Below, one piece after another: positions 1 to 11,100 of a stretch of 64,000 nucleotides of DNA; positions within the stretch are counted from its first letter, which is position 1; every line of letters begins with the position of its first letter. The stretch spans positions 537,175-601,174 of the forward strand of contig CAJZBQ010000029.1 of assembly GCA_914767885.1 (NCBI GenBank). The letters run 5' to 3'. Both the position numbers and the translations under genes were made by a program. Below the pieces are notes generated by a model. It was not told where the DNA came from. It searched no databases and saw only the letters and a program-made list of their open reading frames with translations. This DNA comes from Blepharisma stoltei. Taxonomy: Eukaryota > Ciliophora > Heterotrichea > Heterotrichida > Blepharismidae.

Positions 1-390
1 GGCAATGTCTTAAGAAACCCAGGAGTTTGCACAATTTTGCATGGGCTTCAAGTAAATAAGTCTTTAACAGAGCTGAATTTGACTGATAACCAGTTCGGAG
101 AAGATGAGGCAGTATTAGGGAAAATCCATGACATGCTGGCTAATAATGAAACTTTGCAAATTTTAGATTTCAGGTATAATGGGTTTTATGACTCAGGAGC
201 TAGGGCTATATGCGAAATGTTTAAAAGCAACCCTCAGGAGAAGCTAAATTCGACGCTACAACAACTAATTCTCCCACAAAATAAGGTTTCTAAGGAAGTT
301 CTGGCCGAGCTCGCAAGTATTCTGAACAGCAATAAAGGAAGAGGCAAAAAAGGAAAAAAAGGCAAAAAAGGCAAAAAGGGTAAAAAATAA
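1..390 (+). CDS. Leucine-rich repeat protein, 3' end (partial)
   Basis: The frame is open from the first base of the window and stops at TAA 388-390, so the gene begins upstream. The visible 129 residues hold LRRs of the ribonuclease-inhibitor type (SLTELNLTDNQF, TLQILDFRYNGF, LQQLILPQNKV), a curved scaffold usually used for protein binding. The C-terminus is a strongly basic tail of repeated GKK/KKG units. No IES or intron is visible in this part. The partner and cellular role cannot be told from this fragment. Confidence 0.8.
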   Translation, partial: GNVLRNPGVCTILHGLQVNKSLTELNLTDNQFGEDEAVLGKIHDMLANNETLQILDFRYNGFYDSGARAICEMFKSNPQEKLNSTLQQLILPQNKVSKEVLAELASILNSNKGRGKKGKKGKKGKKGKK

Positions 391-605
391 ATAATTTAAG
401 TATGTGAAAGATTTTAAAAATTTTCGATTTTATGATATTTTATATAGATTTTTTTTTTAAATTGCAGAAGATCTAGCAAATTTTGTAAAAAATAGATTTT
501 TAATTAAGATTTTTGTATACCAATAGTTCGTTTCAGGATATGGACTCGTTTTAATAAATAAGCTCATATTTTCATCAAATTAAAGCCATAGTTATAATTG
601 TGAAT

Positions 606-2483
606 ATGTACAAAAAAGAAAGCTCTAAATCAGCTGAAAAGTCTAAAATTTCAGTTTCCAGAATAACTCTTCCTCCTAAACCATCATTTTCTAAAGATTA
701 CGAACCTCAAAGTTGTAAAAATTGCTTTGAAAAATCATCCTCAAATTTAAATTCTGCAATCCATCCAGTGTCGCCTTTGGTTACTTCATCAGGATTTTCG
801 AGGGGCGCAGGTCAAATGGCATTGCCTTTTTGATAGTGTCTATTTGAAAAAAAATTTGAAAATTTTTGATAGTGAGACATTTGACCGACATAACCGTTAA
901 TTTTCAGCCAAATGTCGTATTATTAAAAATTTTCAACCAAATGTATTTCGATGAAATGCATACTTTTAAAATTCCACTGTCATTTGACATGGAGCCATTT
1001 TCGAGTTCTCAATACAATACGCCTAGAAATTCTTCACAGATTTTAAATAAATTCACAATGTATACTAATAGTGTTTGCCACAGTCGGCTTAATAGTGAGG
1101 ATTTAAGTACTTCTTCAGACGGCGAATTCCAAGAAGCAAGGGAAAGCATTAAAAAGCTCGAAAATGAAAATTTGAGGTTGAAAATTGAGCTTGTACATAA
1201 TAAAGAGCAGTTATTGCTTTTTTAATTAATTTTTCCGAAAATTATTTTTTTTTTTCCAAAAATCCCATATTCAATTATTTATATAATAAATAAACTACGA
1301 GAAAAAGTGGAGGATTTAAGAAAAGAAGCTAGAGAAAAAGACAGCAAAATAGCTCATGTAAATATGTTATTAAAAGAAAGCGAAAAAAAATTCTTATCGC
1401 TTAAGGGAATTCAAAATTTAGAGCAATTCAGCGATAAAGATGAGCAAATCAAAGATTTGGAATATAAATTAAATCTACAGAAAAATGAGTTAACAGAAAG
1501 GTTCCTAAAAGAAAAACAAGAGTTAGAAATCAAAATCATTGAGCTGGATATGCTATATGGACTATTATAATAAATAAAATATTTTCTGTGAAATTTTTAA
1601 TTTATTTTTTATATATAATCAGGATTCTACTAAAAAATAAAATAGAGAAAAAAATAAAAATGAAATCCAGACCATTACTAATAATTATTTAGAAGAGCAA
1701 AATAAAGAGTTAAAAAATATTGAAGCAAAATGCTCAATCTTGGAGAAGGAAAACCAAGAACTTAAAAGTGCTTCCGAAAGCTCTTCCATTCAAAGAGTTG
1801 CTAATTCCCCCTTAAATTAGGACAAATTTTTTTATTTTAATAATGCTAGTACAAGTAAAATATTATTTAAACAGTTTTAAAACTGAATCGATTAAATTTT
1901 TGAATCTTGCTGAATAAAAATAAATTAAAATTCAAAAAAAAGTGTTAATTTTTTTTTTTTATAAAAAAAAATGGAACAGGATTTTTATTCTATTTTCAAT
2001 TGGAGAGTAAGCTTTCCTCACAAATTGAAGCTGAAATAACCCAATTAAATCACGTTTTTGAAATGATGGTATCAGACCGACGAGTAAGCTTAGCTATGCT
2101 TATAATCGCAGCTCAAGCTCGTATAAATATGTCCCCTTCTCCAATTATAACTCGATAGCCTATTTAGATCGCTGAGAAACAATACCTAAAGAGGTAAATA
2201 GCAGTCTAGCAAGTCAAAATGGAAATGAAAACTGTCATTTTTCTTAAAAGTACAGATAAAATTTGACACATTTTATCTTTAGACTCTGACTTGTCATGCA
2301 AAATGGAATTGCCACGAAAATAGCATTCTCTTTAATTATTATTCCAGAGCGATCCAAAAAAAGTGTATGTGATATACAACAATTTCATCTCTTGAAAATT
2401 CTTTAAAAGAACTTTCTCATATGAGGACTGCGATGTCAGATTTATATGCAGAAAAGTGCGGAAATGCTTGCAAAATACAATAA
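606..2483 (+). CDS. Coiled-coil protein split by five IESs
   Basis: No family was recognised. Start ATG is 606; an in-frame GTG lies just upstream. The N-terminus is Ser/Pro rich with a CxxC (QSCKNCFEK), followed by long heptad-rich coiled coil. Five inserts carry stops: 834-943, 1212-1286, 1549-1642, about 1818-1990 and about 2101-2374. Each can be cut at TA dinucleotides that restore the frame; joining at 1212/1287 gives EQLNKLREKVEDLRK and joining at 1549/1643 gives IELDREKNKNEI. The summed exons encode about 383 residues ending KCGNACKIQ at TAA 2481-2483. The last two junctions are less certain than the first three. TGA is read as Trp at 831-833. A structural or cytoskeletal role is only a guess. 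Confidence 0.65.
834..943 (+). other. Candidate IES, 110 bp, TA-bounded
   Basis: Upstream frame meets TAG directly after LPFW. Cutting at TA 834-835 and TA 944-945 gives LPFWYFDEMHTFK in frame. The insert contains the short repeat TTTTTGATAGTG twice. The choice of the right TA rests on frame only. Confidence 0.5.
1212..1286 (+). other. IES, 75 bp, TA-bounded
   Basis: AT-rich insert with in-frame stops inside a coiled coil. TA at 1212-1213 and 1287-1288 share codon phase 2-3, and excision restores continuous heptads. Confidence 0.7.
1549..1642 (+). other. IES, 94 bp, TA-bounded
   Basis: TA at 1549-1550 and 1643-1644 share codon phase 3-1. Excision joins two coiled-coil segments. The insert is very AT-rich and carries several stops. 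Confidence 0.65.
1818..1990 (+). other. Candidate IES, about 173 bp
   Basis: The frame stops at TAG 1818-1820 and reopens at about 1991 (YFQLESKLSSQIEAEI). TA pairs 1818/1991 and 1813/1986 are both in phase and give the same length. Confidence 0.5.
2101..2374 (+). other. Candidate IES, about 274 bp
   Basis: Separates VSDRRVSLAML from TTISSLENSLKELSH in frame at TA 2101-2102 and 2375-2376. An alternative right TA at 2366 also keeps phase. Boundaries are tentative. Confidence 0.4.
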
Positions 2484-2734
2484 TATCAATATATAAATGC
2501 ATTTTATAGGATGCTTTATAAATTTGTTTATATTTATTGCAATAAAGATTATATAAATATATAGAATTATTGAATCTTTATATTATGAACATAAATCACA
2601 AACACTATTTATTTAAAAATGAGCTCATTTAATCTTAAAACTTACACAAACTTAAGGCAAATTATATAAATTTCTAACTTTCAATTATGTTCATCAGAAA
2701 TCATTTATATTCTTATAGAAATTGGGCATATGTT

Positions 2735-3262
2735 TAGAATTCCAGACTTAAGCTTCCTTCTCAATTTAGTTTAATTGGTGACAATTTAAGCGCATCATAT
2801 AAAATAAATCTAGGTATTCCTGCAATAAAATGATAATTCGGAGCATCATTAATATTAGATTGCCTTCCTTAGCATATTGCTATAGTATTATGAAGCCCTT
2901 CATGATTAATAAGCCAGCTTGCTGGATCTTGAGGGGATTTATAACAACTTCGCTTCTTTTAGCTCAGCCCAAAATGCTTCCTTCAGTGATTTACGTCAGA
3001 ATTTAAAATTGCATTAGTAGCTGCAAATAAGCTACAAGCGTTATCTAAAGTATTTACCTGCTTTATGAAATATCTTGAGGAAGTTGCTCACCTTCAAATG
3101 GAAGATTTTCATTTGAATAATTATAAGCTAAAATTATGCCTTCACAAGATATTTCTTCTTCAAAGGTAAAAACTTCCAAAGCCGTCTGATAGGGGAAGAA
3201 AATGCATTTTTGAATTTCTGAAAATCTCTAAATAAGCCTATCTCTTGTCGTGAGCAATCCAT
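2735..3262 (-). pseudogene. Possible decayed or heavily interrupted OTU-like protease
   Basis: On the minus strand, separate open stretches read like protein, in order: FFPYQTALEVFTFEEE, DNACSLFAATNAILNSDV, DPASWLINHEGLHNTIAI and PRFILYDALKLSPI. The DNACSLF and DPASW..EG..NTIAI pieces recall the catalytic-Cys region and the middle of OTU1/YOD1-type deubiquitinases. The usual final Y-[DN]-G-x-H-Y block reads LYDALKLSPI here, so the catalytic His seems lost. Stops and frame changes separate the pieces and I could not find IES or intron boundaries that join them all. It may be a pseudogene or a gene with unresolved IESs. Confidence 0.3.
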
Positions 3263-3470
3263 CAAATAAATAATAATTGAATAAATTTAAAACTAAACTC
3301 TTTATGGTATATCCTGTACATAATGCTTTAGAAATTCTAGACTATTATTTATTTAAATGCAAAAAGAGCAAGGCACCTTAGTCATCTTATTATAAAATCA
3401 TCTATTAGAATAAGCCAGAGCTGTAGCAAAGATTAAAATTCAAATAATCTTAAATTGGAAAATCTTATAA

Positions 3471-4666
3471 ATGGAGGACTGAAAAAGAGGAATCAAAGAA
3501 GACAAAAACTGCGAAAACTGAAGAGAAAACCTCCCCAAAACTACTTTCGAAATCCCATTTGATATTGCATGCTCAGCCTGTGACAAAATCTTCTATAAAG
3601 GTACACAAATGAAAGCATTCCAGCAAAACAGTAATTAAAATTTAGCAAGGAATTATTTTTCAACCCCCATTATTGAGTTTTCAATGAGATGTAAAAAGTG
3701 CGCAAACTTAATTGCGATTCAAACAGATCCAGAGCACTGTGAATATACCCCAGCGATAGGATGCTATAAATATGTATTCCATTTTACTTATTTTTTTAAA
3801 AATGAGATTATAAGTAGAGTTTTTAGTCAAAATAAGCCAAAAAGAATAAAAAATAAAGGCTCAAAAAATTCCAGAGAAGAACTAATTGACGTTGAAGAAG
3901 TAAAATCAATAGAAATCGGCTCAGAAAAAATCAATAAAGAGCCAGATGAATCTGTCATAGCGATAGAAGGTCCAAGGATTGCAAAAATACACGCACTAAA
4001 TGTGATGATTATAAAGGAAAAATTTAAAGATGATTTTGGCCTAAATCAGATGATGCGGAAAAAGCTAACTCCCCCCCCCCCCCCTCCGTGAGCGAACAAA
4101 ACCATTAGAAAAATCGCCATTTTTTTTGACCAAAAACCCACCCTCCGTGAGTGAAACAAAATTTTTTTAATAGAAAAAAATTTTAATGGAAAAAAATTTG
4201 GATATATAAGTGATAATTAGTATAATGAAATCTAGAGCTAATTCTGTTTAATTTTAAACAAATTGCGTTTTAAAACATAAATTTTTGCAAATTAAATTAA
4301 TATTTGCTTCCCAATTTTTGCAAAATAGGATTTTTTTAAATTTCGAAAAAAAATATTTTTTATAAAATTTATATATAAATTTTTTTTTAAAAAAAAAAAA
4401 TTAACCCCCCTCCGTGAGCGAACAAAATTTTTTTGTTCGCTCACGGAGGGGGGGGGGGAGTAAGGAAAGAAAAGAAAAACTTGATGCATACTTCACATAA
4501 GAATAGTATGAGAAATGAAAAAAATACAGGTAAAATCTATTAAGATGAAATGAAAAAATGCTCAATAAAGAAAAGACTCAAAATTATGAAGCAGTCGATT
4601 TTTCACACGGTAAGGATTATTTTATGCCAAAGAAGAATGATAGGTAAGAGAAGCAACATAATATAA
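3471..4666 (+). CDS. CWC16-family splicing factor, CCDC130/Saf4-like
   Basis: The protein carries the CWC16/YJU2 zinc-binding signature: CSACDK, then MRCKKC, then IAIQTDPEHCEY, the arrangement of CCDC130/YJU2B and yeast Saf4, which act in spliceosome activation. The later conserved block FKDDFGLNQMMRKKL is split by a B1 MITE at 4066-4460; removal gives MMRKKLRKEKKN, matching the family's LRRRFREKKK. A 15-nt intron at 3631-3645 (GTAATTAAAATTTAG) removes an in-frame TAA and yields NTRNYFSTPI. A second 15-nt intron probably lies at 4516-4530. TGA is read as Trp near the start (MEDW). The C-terminus is unsure: another frame (EAVDFSHGKDYFMPKK) also looks coding and stops at 4647. Confidence 0.82.
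4066..4460 (+). mobile_element. B1-family MITE acting as an IES, 395 bp
   Basis: Left end is TAACTCCCC with a long C-run and CCTCCGTGAGCGAAC, followed by a second direct copy near 4141. The right end is a hairpin of the same motif facing itself (about 4403-4460) ending GGGGGAGTA. Cutting between TA 4066-4067 and TA 4461-4462 restores the CCDC130-like frame. Confidence 0.88.
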
Positions 4667-4885
4667 TTATATGGTTTTTAAGGTTTAGCTAGATTGCGTG
4701 ATTATTATACTAATAGCAAAATAAAGTTCTTTAATAAAATAGTAATAATAAATTAGATAATATATTTAAATTTATGATTATCATAAAAATTAAATTATTC
4801 CACTCTTTATAAGATGTTATTACATTATTTTAGCTAAATTTTCATTATTTTCTCTCTTTGCAACCAAATCCAAATACCGTTAAAA

Positions 4886-5480
4886 ATGAATTTTAAACTT
4901 TTACCTCTTTTAGCCTTGTCCGCTTTAGGTACATTTTTAAACCCTCCAGAGTGCTCCCCTCAATGCTCTTGGAAATGCAACGATCCAGTGTGCCCAGCTC
5001 TGTGTGATCCTGTATGTGCTCCAGCAGAGTGTCATACAACTTGTGAAGAACCTTCAGGTGCCTTATGTGAAGTCAAGTGTGAGCAGCCACAATGTGAAAT
5101 AAAATGCCCAGGAAGCTCTTGCAGTGATGAAGGATGCCCAGAATGTCAAGCTGTTTGTTCAGCACCTCATTGCATTACTATCTGCCAACCTCCTGCACCT
5201 AAATGCCAAATTATTTGTCAAGAGCCTACATGTGATTGGAAATGCTATAAGCCAGCAGATTGTCCTAAGCCACAATGAATTTATAATTTTTTTCCTAAAA
5301 ATTTATAAAGAATTATTTTTTTAAAAAAAATAAAAATCCCCACAATGTGAACTTTTATGTGAAAATCCTCAATGCAAGCCTGATATTTCTTGTTGCCCAT
5401 GCCAAGGTAGTGATGTTTTACTTCATGCAGTTACACTATTTAAAGATGATGAACCCAACCCAGGATGCTGTGAATGTTAA
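4886..5480 (+). CDS. Secreted Cys-rich repeat protein
   Basis: The start ATG 4886 opens a clear signal peptide (MNFKLLPLLALSALGTF). The mature part is about 150 residues of irregular Cys-Pro repeats such as PECSPQCSWKC and CEQPQCEIKC, typical of ciliate or protist secreted or surface disulfide-rich proteins. The frame meets stops after 5278, but a second Cys-rich block (PQCELLCENPQCKPDI) reopens at 5340 and ends at TAA 5478-5480 (PGCCEC). The 8-bp repeat CCACAATG flanks the insert; dropping one repeat unit plus insert (70 bp) gives KPQCELLCENPQC and 174 residues. A coating, adhesion or trichocyst-like role is possible but unproven. Confidence 0.75.
5271..5340 (+). other. Candidate non-TA IES, 70 bp, CCACAATG direct repeats
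   Basis: CCACAATG occurs at 5270-5277 and 5340-5347. The in-between AT-rich stretch has stops. Recombination between the repeats restores the Cys-rich frame exactly. No TA pair in correct phase avoids a stop codon, because the codon beside the right flank is TAA. Confidence 0.55.
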
Positions 5481-5501
5481 TATTTTAAAGTTAATATCAA
5501 T

Positions 5502-6888
5502 TTATTTTTTTAACTTTAATTTGTTTAAACTTTTTCGCAATTGGCTTGGCTGTGCTTTTGAAGCCTTAATTTTCGCAGCCTCAGATCTCCATGCACGAAT
5601 TATAATTCCTAATACAAAATCTTTCGAAAATGTGAATTTTCTTTCATTTGTTAGGAATTTGTCAAAATCTTTATAAACAGTCCTTATAGGCTTCTGCTTA
5701 TTAGTTTTCTTGATCTTTTTATTTTTAAAATTTTCCAATAATAATTTCATAGTCTCCAAAGACGACCCTTTCTCTATTGTAACTTGAGGGTTTTGGGCTG
5801 TATGCACAGGCTCAGGAGCTGGAGGTAGCACAGAATCTCTTATAGGGGAAATTTTTTTAATTTCGTCCAAAATCGCTTTTTTTTCATTTTCATTATAAGA
5901 AAATTTCTCGACTCCAAGACTTGAAATCCTTTGACTTAAAATTTCTTGGCTTGGGTCTTCTGTTTTACTTAAGTCAATATCTAATTTAATTTTTTGCTTT
6001 GGTTTTGCTAATGAAACAGTCACCGTTGCAACCTCATTCAAAATTGATTGCTCAGTCTGTATAAATTCATCTAATTCCCCAGGCTCAGCTGGGTTTTTAT
6101 TTTTTTCAGGAGAGGTTTTGCCGTTTCTTGGGGTTTCTGCTGTTTTTATTGGTAATTTGAAGGTTTTTATAGGTTTTAAGGAATTTCTTGGGGACATAAA
6201 AAGCTTCCCCATAGGACTTCCTGATTCACTTCTACTTGAGAAAGAAAATTTTCGAGCCCTGCCAGGTTTATCAGAATCAGATAGCGGTGATAAGCTAGTC
6301 GTTCTCATAGAGTCGTTTATTTTCAGAGTTTCTAAGGCTTCTTTGATGTTTAGGTCTAGCCCGGATCCAGAATCGTTGAGACTTGATCTTGAAGTATTAT
6401 TCGCTTTTTGGATTTTGCTGAATATTAAGCTTAGTTTTATTGTATTTGACAAAATTTATGTAATTAATTTTATCAATAAATTCATAAAAATATGGGTATA
6501 TTTGTGCTTCTTTTTTTTCTGTCATATTGAAATCAATGCCGTACTTCGCTTGACAACGAGGGACAATTTGCGAAAAAAATGACTTCACTCTCTCAGAAAT
6601 TGGTCCTTTAGAAGAAATTATTGCAATTTCTTTCAATGATTTTTCAAAGTCATCAAAACTGAAGGAAACCTTTGATATAGAGATTGTATTGGAAATCCTT
6701 GATATCACAGCTCGAAGTTCTGCTATTGATATTAAATCCTATATAAAAAATACTGGGCAAATTCTTGCAATTTTGCAAAATTTTTGATATTCTGGCACAG
6801 GCAACTTTTTTTCGTGGCCTAAATGCTTTTTGAATATGAGATGTAAAGGCTTTTTGTTCAGGTCAAAAAGAGTAAAATTTTGATCCAT
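5502..6888 (-). CDS. Unknown Ser/Lys-rich protein
   Basis: No family was recognised. ATG at 6888 opens MDQNFTLFDLNKKPL. A 15-nt intron (6739-6753 on the plus strand) joins KIARICP to DLISIAELRAVISRI. After QIYPYFYEF the frame changes; an AT-rich IES of 73 bp (about 6426-6498) cut at phase-matched TAs would give EAQIIFSKIQKANN and a total of 432 residues. The middle is rich in SP/TP and basic residues, suggesting phosphorylation, and the C-terminus is basic (IIIRAWRSEAAKIKASKAQ). It overlaps nothing and converges on the Cys-rich gene, with only 21 bp between the stops. Confidence 0.65.
6426..6498 (-). other. Candidate IES, 73 bp
   Basis: Explains the frame change in the middle of the 5502-6888 gene. 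The two TAs share codon phase 2-3 and the length matches other short IESs here. Only frame and composition support it. Confidence 0.4.
6739..6753 (-). other. 15-nt spliceosomal intron
   Basis: Minus strand reads GTATTTTTTATATAG. Removing it continues the frame from CKIARICP into DLISIAELRAV. Confidence 0.8.
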
Positions 6889-8164
6889 ATTATTTTAATT
6901 TTGGTTAGTTTTTTTATGAAAGTAGAATGGATACTGATGTGTCTTAAAATTATTTTATAAATTATTGAAAAAAATATAATTTATTCAATTATTAAAATGA
7001 TAGGTTTACTCTCTGTTATCATCATTTATTATACTAGCGAAAGTATTGGAATTCTAGATTTGCCCTAATAAAAAAGGAAATAATTTTCGTAGGTTTTCAT
7101 GTCCCTTTTAAGCAATTTATATCGCACATTTCATTTTGTTCTTCATTTCTTGCATAAGATGCAACGAAACATTGCAACTTTGCTGAAAGGATTTGTGCGG
7201 TAGTGTTATCCGATTGGAGTTGGAATACGAAGCAAAAAATCACTAAAGATTGAATGCTGAATGCATATTTATATTAGGGCTATGATAGACTCTCTTATTC
7301 TCCCCAATTAATGACGAGTAAAATTATTAAAAACCATTTTAGTTTGGCAGATTTTAATAGCGAACAAAATTTACTAGAATATGTTTTAACGTTTTAATAC
7401 AAGTTTATTACTTTTTTCCTTCATTTTATCAACTGAGATATCTTTAAAATTTGAATCTAAACATCCCCTTAAAAACAAATCTAAAATCCAAAATAAAATT
7501 TTGTTGTGATGGGGTGGGGGGAAGATCAGAAAACTCAGTTGGATTTAATTGTTAAGAGGTATCTATTTGAGGTTGATAGGAAGAGAAGGTTGCTTCAAGA
7601 AAATTGAGCAGCTGTAAAACTAAATTTATTATTATCAAAAATAAATTTGTACGATATAGCAACTAATAAGAAGAAAAAAGTTTTTTTATTATTTGAAGAT
7701 GTAAGAAGATAATTTGACTACTATTTATTTGTAAATTAATATTCTCTGAGAAAACCCAAAGAGCTTCATAAATAATCTATTGGATTTTCATTTTTTGCTA
7801 ATATATATGATTATCTCTTTTTGTCTCTAAATGAGGCTAGAAATTTTTATTCAAATATTGTTAAATGAAATAAAGTATAAATAACTCTACACAAATTCAA
7901 TAAAACCTATTAAAATAAAAAACTTCCAGGCTTAGAATGGCGTGTAGATTTTGCATACTCTTGATAGCTTAATTTATGCTTATGAGTAGGCTTACTCCTT
8001 TAGGCTTAGGCAAAGCTTTTTTTCACTCTATTAAATGCTGCTTTTTTTTTAAAATTTATTTACCAATAAAAGGCCTTCTAAAATTTTATTGAATTAGACG
8101 ATACTAGGGATCTCGCTATAACGATTATTTATTATATACAAATATTTTTTATACAAAAAAATGC
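6889..8164. other. Intergenic, mostly AT-rich
   Basis: Nothing firm. At 7100-7290 the plus strand has a stretch readable as protein (HVPFKQFISHISFC, then NFAERICAVVLSDWSW) with one internal TAA. It could be a remnant or a piece of an interrupted gene. No RNA gene was recognised. Confidence 0.4.
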
Positions 8165-11100
8165 TTATATTATGCTTGCTCTTAAGAAAGAGCTAGGAAT
8201 TTCAGCAGCTTTTGGAGTTGATGATGTAGGGGGCCTAGAAATTCCTTCCATTATTCACATATGCTTTAAAGCCTCTTCTGCCTTAATTCTCCTTTCTGGA
8301 TCCCATTCTAACTCCCTCAACCTTGAGCGAAGATTTTATTTAAAATTGCTCAAAATATTACAGTATATATACATTAAATGGCGTGGCGAACCAGCCCAAT
8401 CTCTTAAGTCCTTAGCTGACTCCAGCAAGTGTGTGCAGGAATTCATAAGGTAGGATGACGTTCAGGAGCGAGTATCCTGTCAGGTTTACTTGATTTGGTG
8501 AAACTTATTCCGGAATTGCCCACCGCAAGCTTACATTCAGTTCTGGGTGTTTTTGATCGGCAAATAGGATCAAGAATTGGAAAGGGATCTCAAATGAGGG
8601 CCAAAGGTTAGTTTCCTTGCTAATTGGGAATGTATTCTAGTTTGAATTCAGGAGTAAAGCTCTGGGCTTAGGGTTTTATTTTTGTCGAGCCTTCAAGTAA
8701 TTCAACCATTTTGGCACGCAATCTGTGTTGATGTAAAGTATGATAAACTCATCCAACTGTGTAGAAAGTGTAGACCCCGCATGGCAAAAGCAACCTTCGT
8801 GATGTTCTGAAAAGCGAATTGGGGAGCAGGCTGGGAAGTGTTATGAGTGGAGATAGTCATTTAGGAATTGCAGTGGACTTTTCGATAGGTAGATTTAAGA
8901 TTAAAAGATATTATAGTATAGCTGCTCTTGCACAATTCTACTAATTTGTGACATATTTGCTAGTGCATCGCATACTCTATCTCTTATTATTAGCATACAA
9001 AACGTTTTTGGAATATTTTTTAATACAGGGTCGTTTAATCAAGGATGATAAAGTAAGCATTTTTCAATAAAATCTTGGAACGGTGCATCAGTATCTCGTA
9101 AAATTTCTTTAACTCTCCACCTTTGAAAACTGCTCGAAAAGTCTCCCATTTGCGAGCACAGAATGTTTTAAAATTAAAACTTTTGATATGTAAGTGATAT
9201 ATAATAAATTCTTTTCATTAAAATAAGTTCTCTACAAAAACTTTTCCATTCTCAAGCAATTTTATTATTCTGGTTTTTTTAGCAGTGAACCTTTAGCTTG
9301 ATATGCCAGGCAAGCAGCGCTGTTGGGGCCTGGTTTTGGCTTTTAGGAGGAACAGAATTTAAACCACTTTATCTCTCGACGGAGCGAGAGATCCTTAACC
9401 GAATAGTAGAGAAGCCAAGTAACACCTTGGCCAACTTCTGGCAAGGCTTCTATATCTGATGAAGGAAGTCTCTTTGGAAAGCTTGAGCACCCATCTAAGA
9501 GGCCCGCAACTACGTCGAGTAAATAAGGCTTCACATCTCTGCGGCGGTAGTGATGAGTAATAAATCATATCTAAGCTAAGATAATTATTATATGGAAATC
9601 TCTATTAATCTATTGAATTTTAACAAAACTAAATTAAATTAAATTTTTCTTCCCAAATTCGCAAATTGGGATTTTTAAAACAAAATATATTATAATAATA
9701 TAAAAAATAACAACCCCTTTGCTAGTGAGCAAAGCAATTTATGCTCGCCCACAAAAGGGTGGGTAGTAAGTTCTTTTGTACTTGGGTAGTGTTTTTTACC
9801 TCTAGAATTTGCAGTGATTTTTGGGTATCCTGATGGATCGAAAAATAGCTTAGACCGGGTGGACTGTTGGAGAATGCTATATGGAGGTATTCCTTTTACT
9901 TCCATAATACATTGTAGCTGCTCAAGTTCAGACTCGCCAGGGAAAAGTGGGTAGCCTGTATAAAGTTCAACTAAAATACAGCCAAAGCTTCACATATCAA
10001 TACCAGTTGTATATGGAAAATTTGTTTTTTAATTTTATATAAATTTTTATGATATTTTAAAAAAAATAATTCTGGGTATATGGAATGCCAAGCATAATTT
10101 CTGGCGCTCTATAAAAACGACTCTGTATATATGTATAAAGTTTTTGGTCTTCATAGCAAGATGACCCAAAATCAATAACTTTTAGGCTTGATTTATTTGA
10201 TTGCCTCAATAAAATATTTTCGGGCTTTAAATCGCAGTGTATAATTCCTAATCTGTGGGACAGTTTTAGACATTGAAGGATTTGGTATGCGAATCTTCTT
10301 ATCAAAGGCAAGCTTAGTCCATGAAAATGGTTGCTTTTTATAAAATCATACAAATTTATGCTAACTCCCCCGGGTTTATTTTCTTTTTTTAAAAACAATT
10401 TATATATAAATTTTATAGAAAATATTTGTTTTCGAAATTTAGAAAAATCCTAATTCGCAAAAATAGAAAGCAAATATTAATTTAATTTATAAATTTATGT
10501 TTTAAAAAGCAATCTGCTTAAAATTAAACAGAATTATCTCTAGATTTCATTATAATAATTATCACTTATATATCAATTTTTTTTTTCCATAAAAATTTTT
10601 TTCTATTAAAAATTTTTTGTTCACTCACAAAGGGTGGGGGTTTTTGGGCAAAAAATGGCGATTTTTCTAATGGTTTTGTTCACTCACGGAGGGGGGGAGT
10701 AAGCAGCTCAAAAGTAATGCAAAGATGCTTTCTGAAAATAAAAAAATCTTTTATATGCACTACATTATATCTATCTTGGGAATCATGATCTTTTAGGGCT
10801 TTTAGAACTTTTACCTCGACAACACCTTGCTGATGGAACCTACTTTTATTTCTTATGATTTTCATTGCTACGAATTCTTTATCTTTATGATCGTATGCTT
10901 TAAATACTTGCCCAAAAGAGCCTTTACCTAATTGTTGATTAACTTCATAGCGGTAACATATGTGGTCACCTAACTCCCCCTATCATTAATCGAACCGGTA
11001 AGATTCATTATTATTAAAAGAAGATAGGATGAATTAGAGTATTTATCATTTTGGCCATATGAAAATTGTTCAACTAAGGATGGGGTTATTTACCCAATAA

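Noticed and set aside
5124-5676. Alternative-frame ORFs over the Cys-rich gene
   Set aside because: The signal-peptide and Cys-rich frame explains the region; the others are shadows.
9343-9534. 63-codon minus-strand ORF
   Set aside because: Sits in a nested GC-rich insert of the DYRK IES with no supporting homology.
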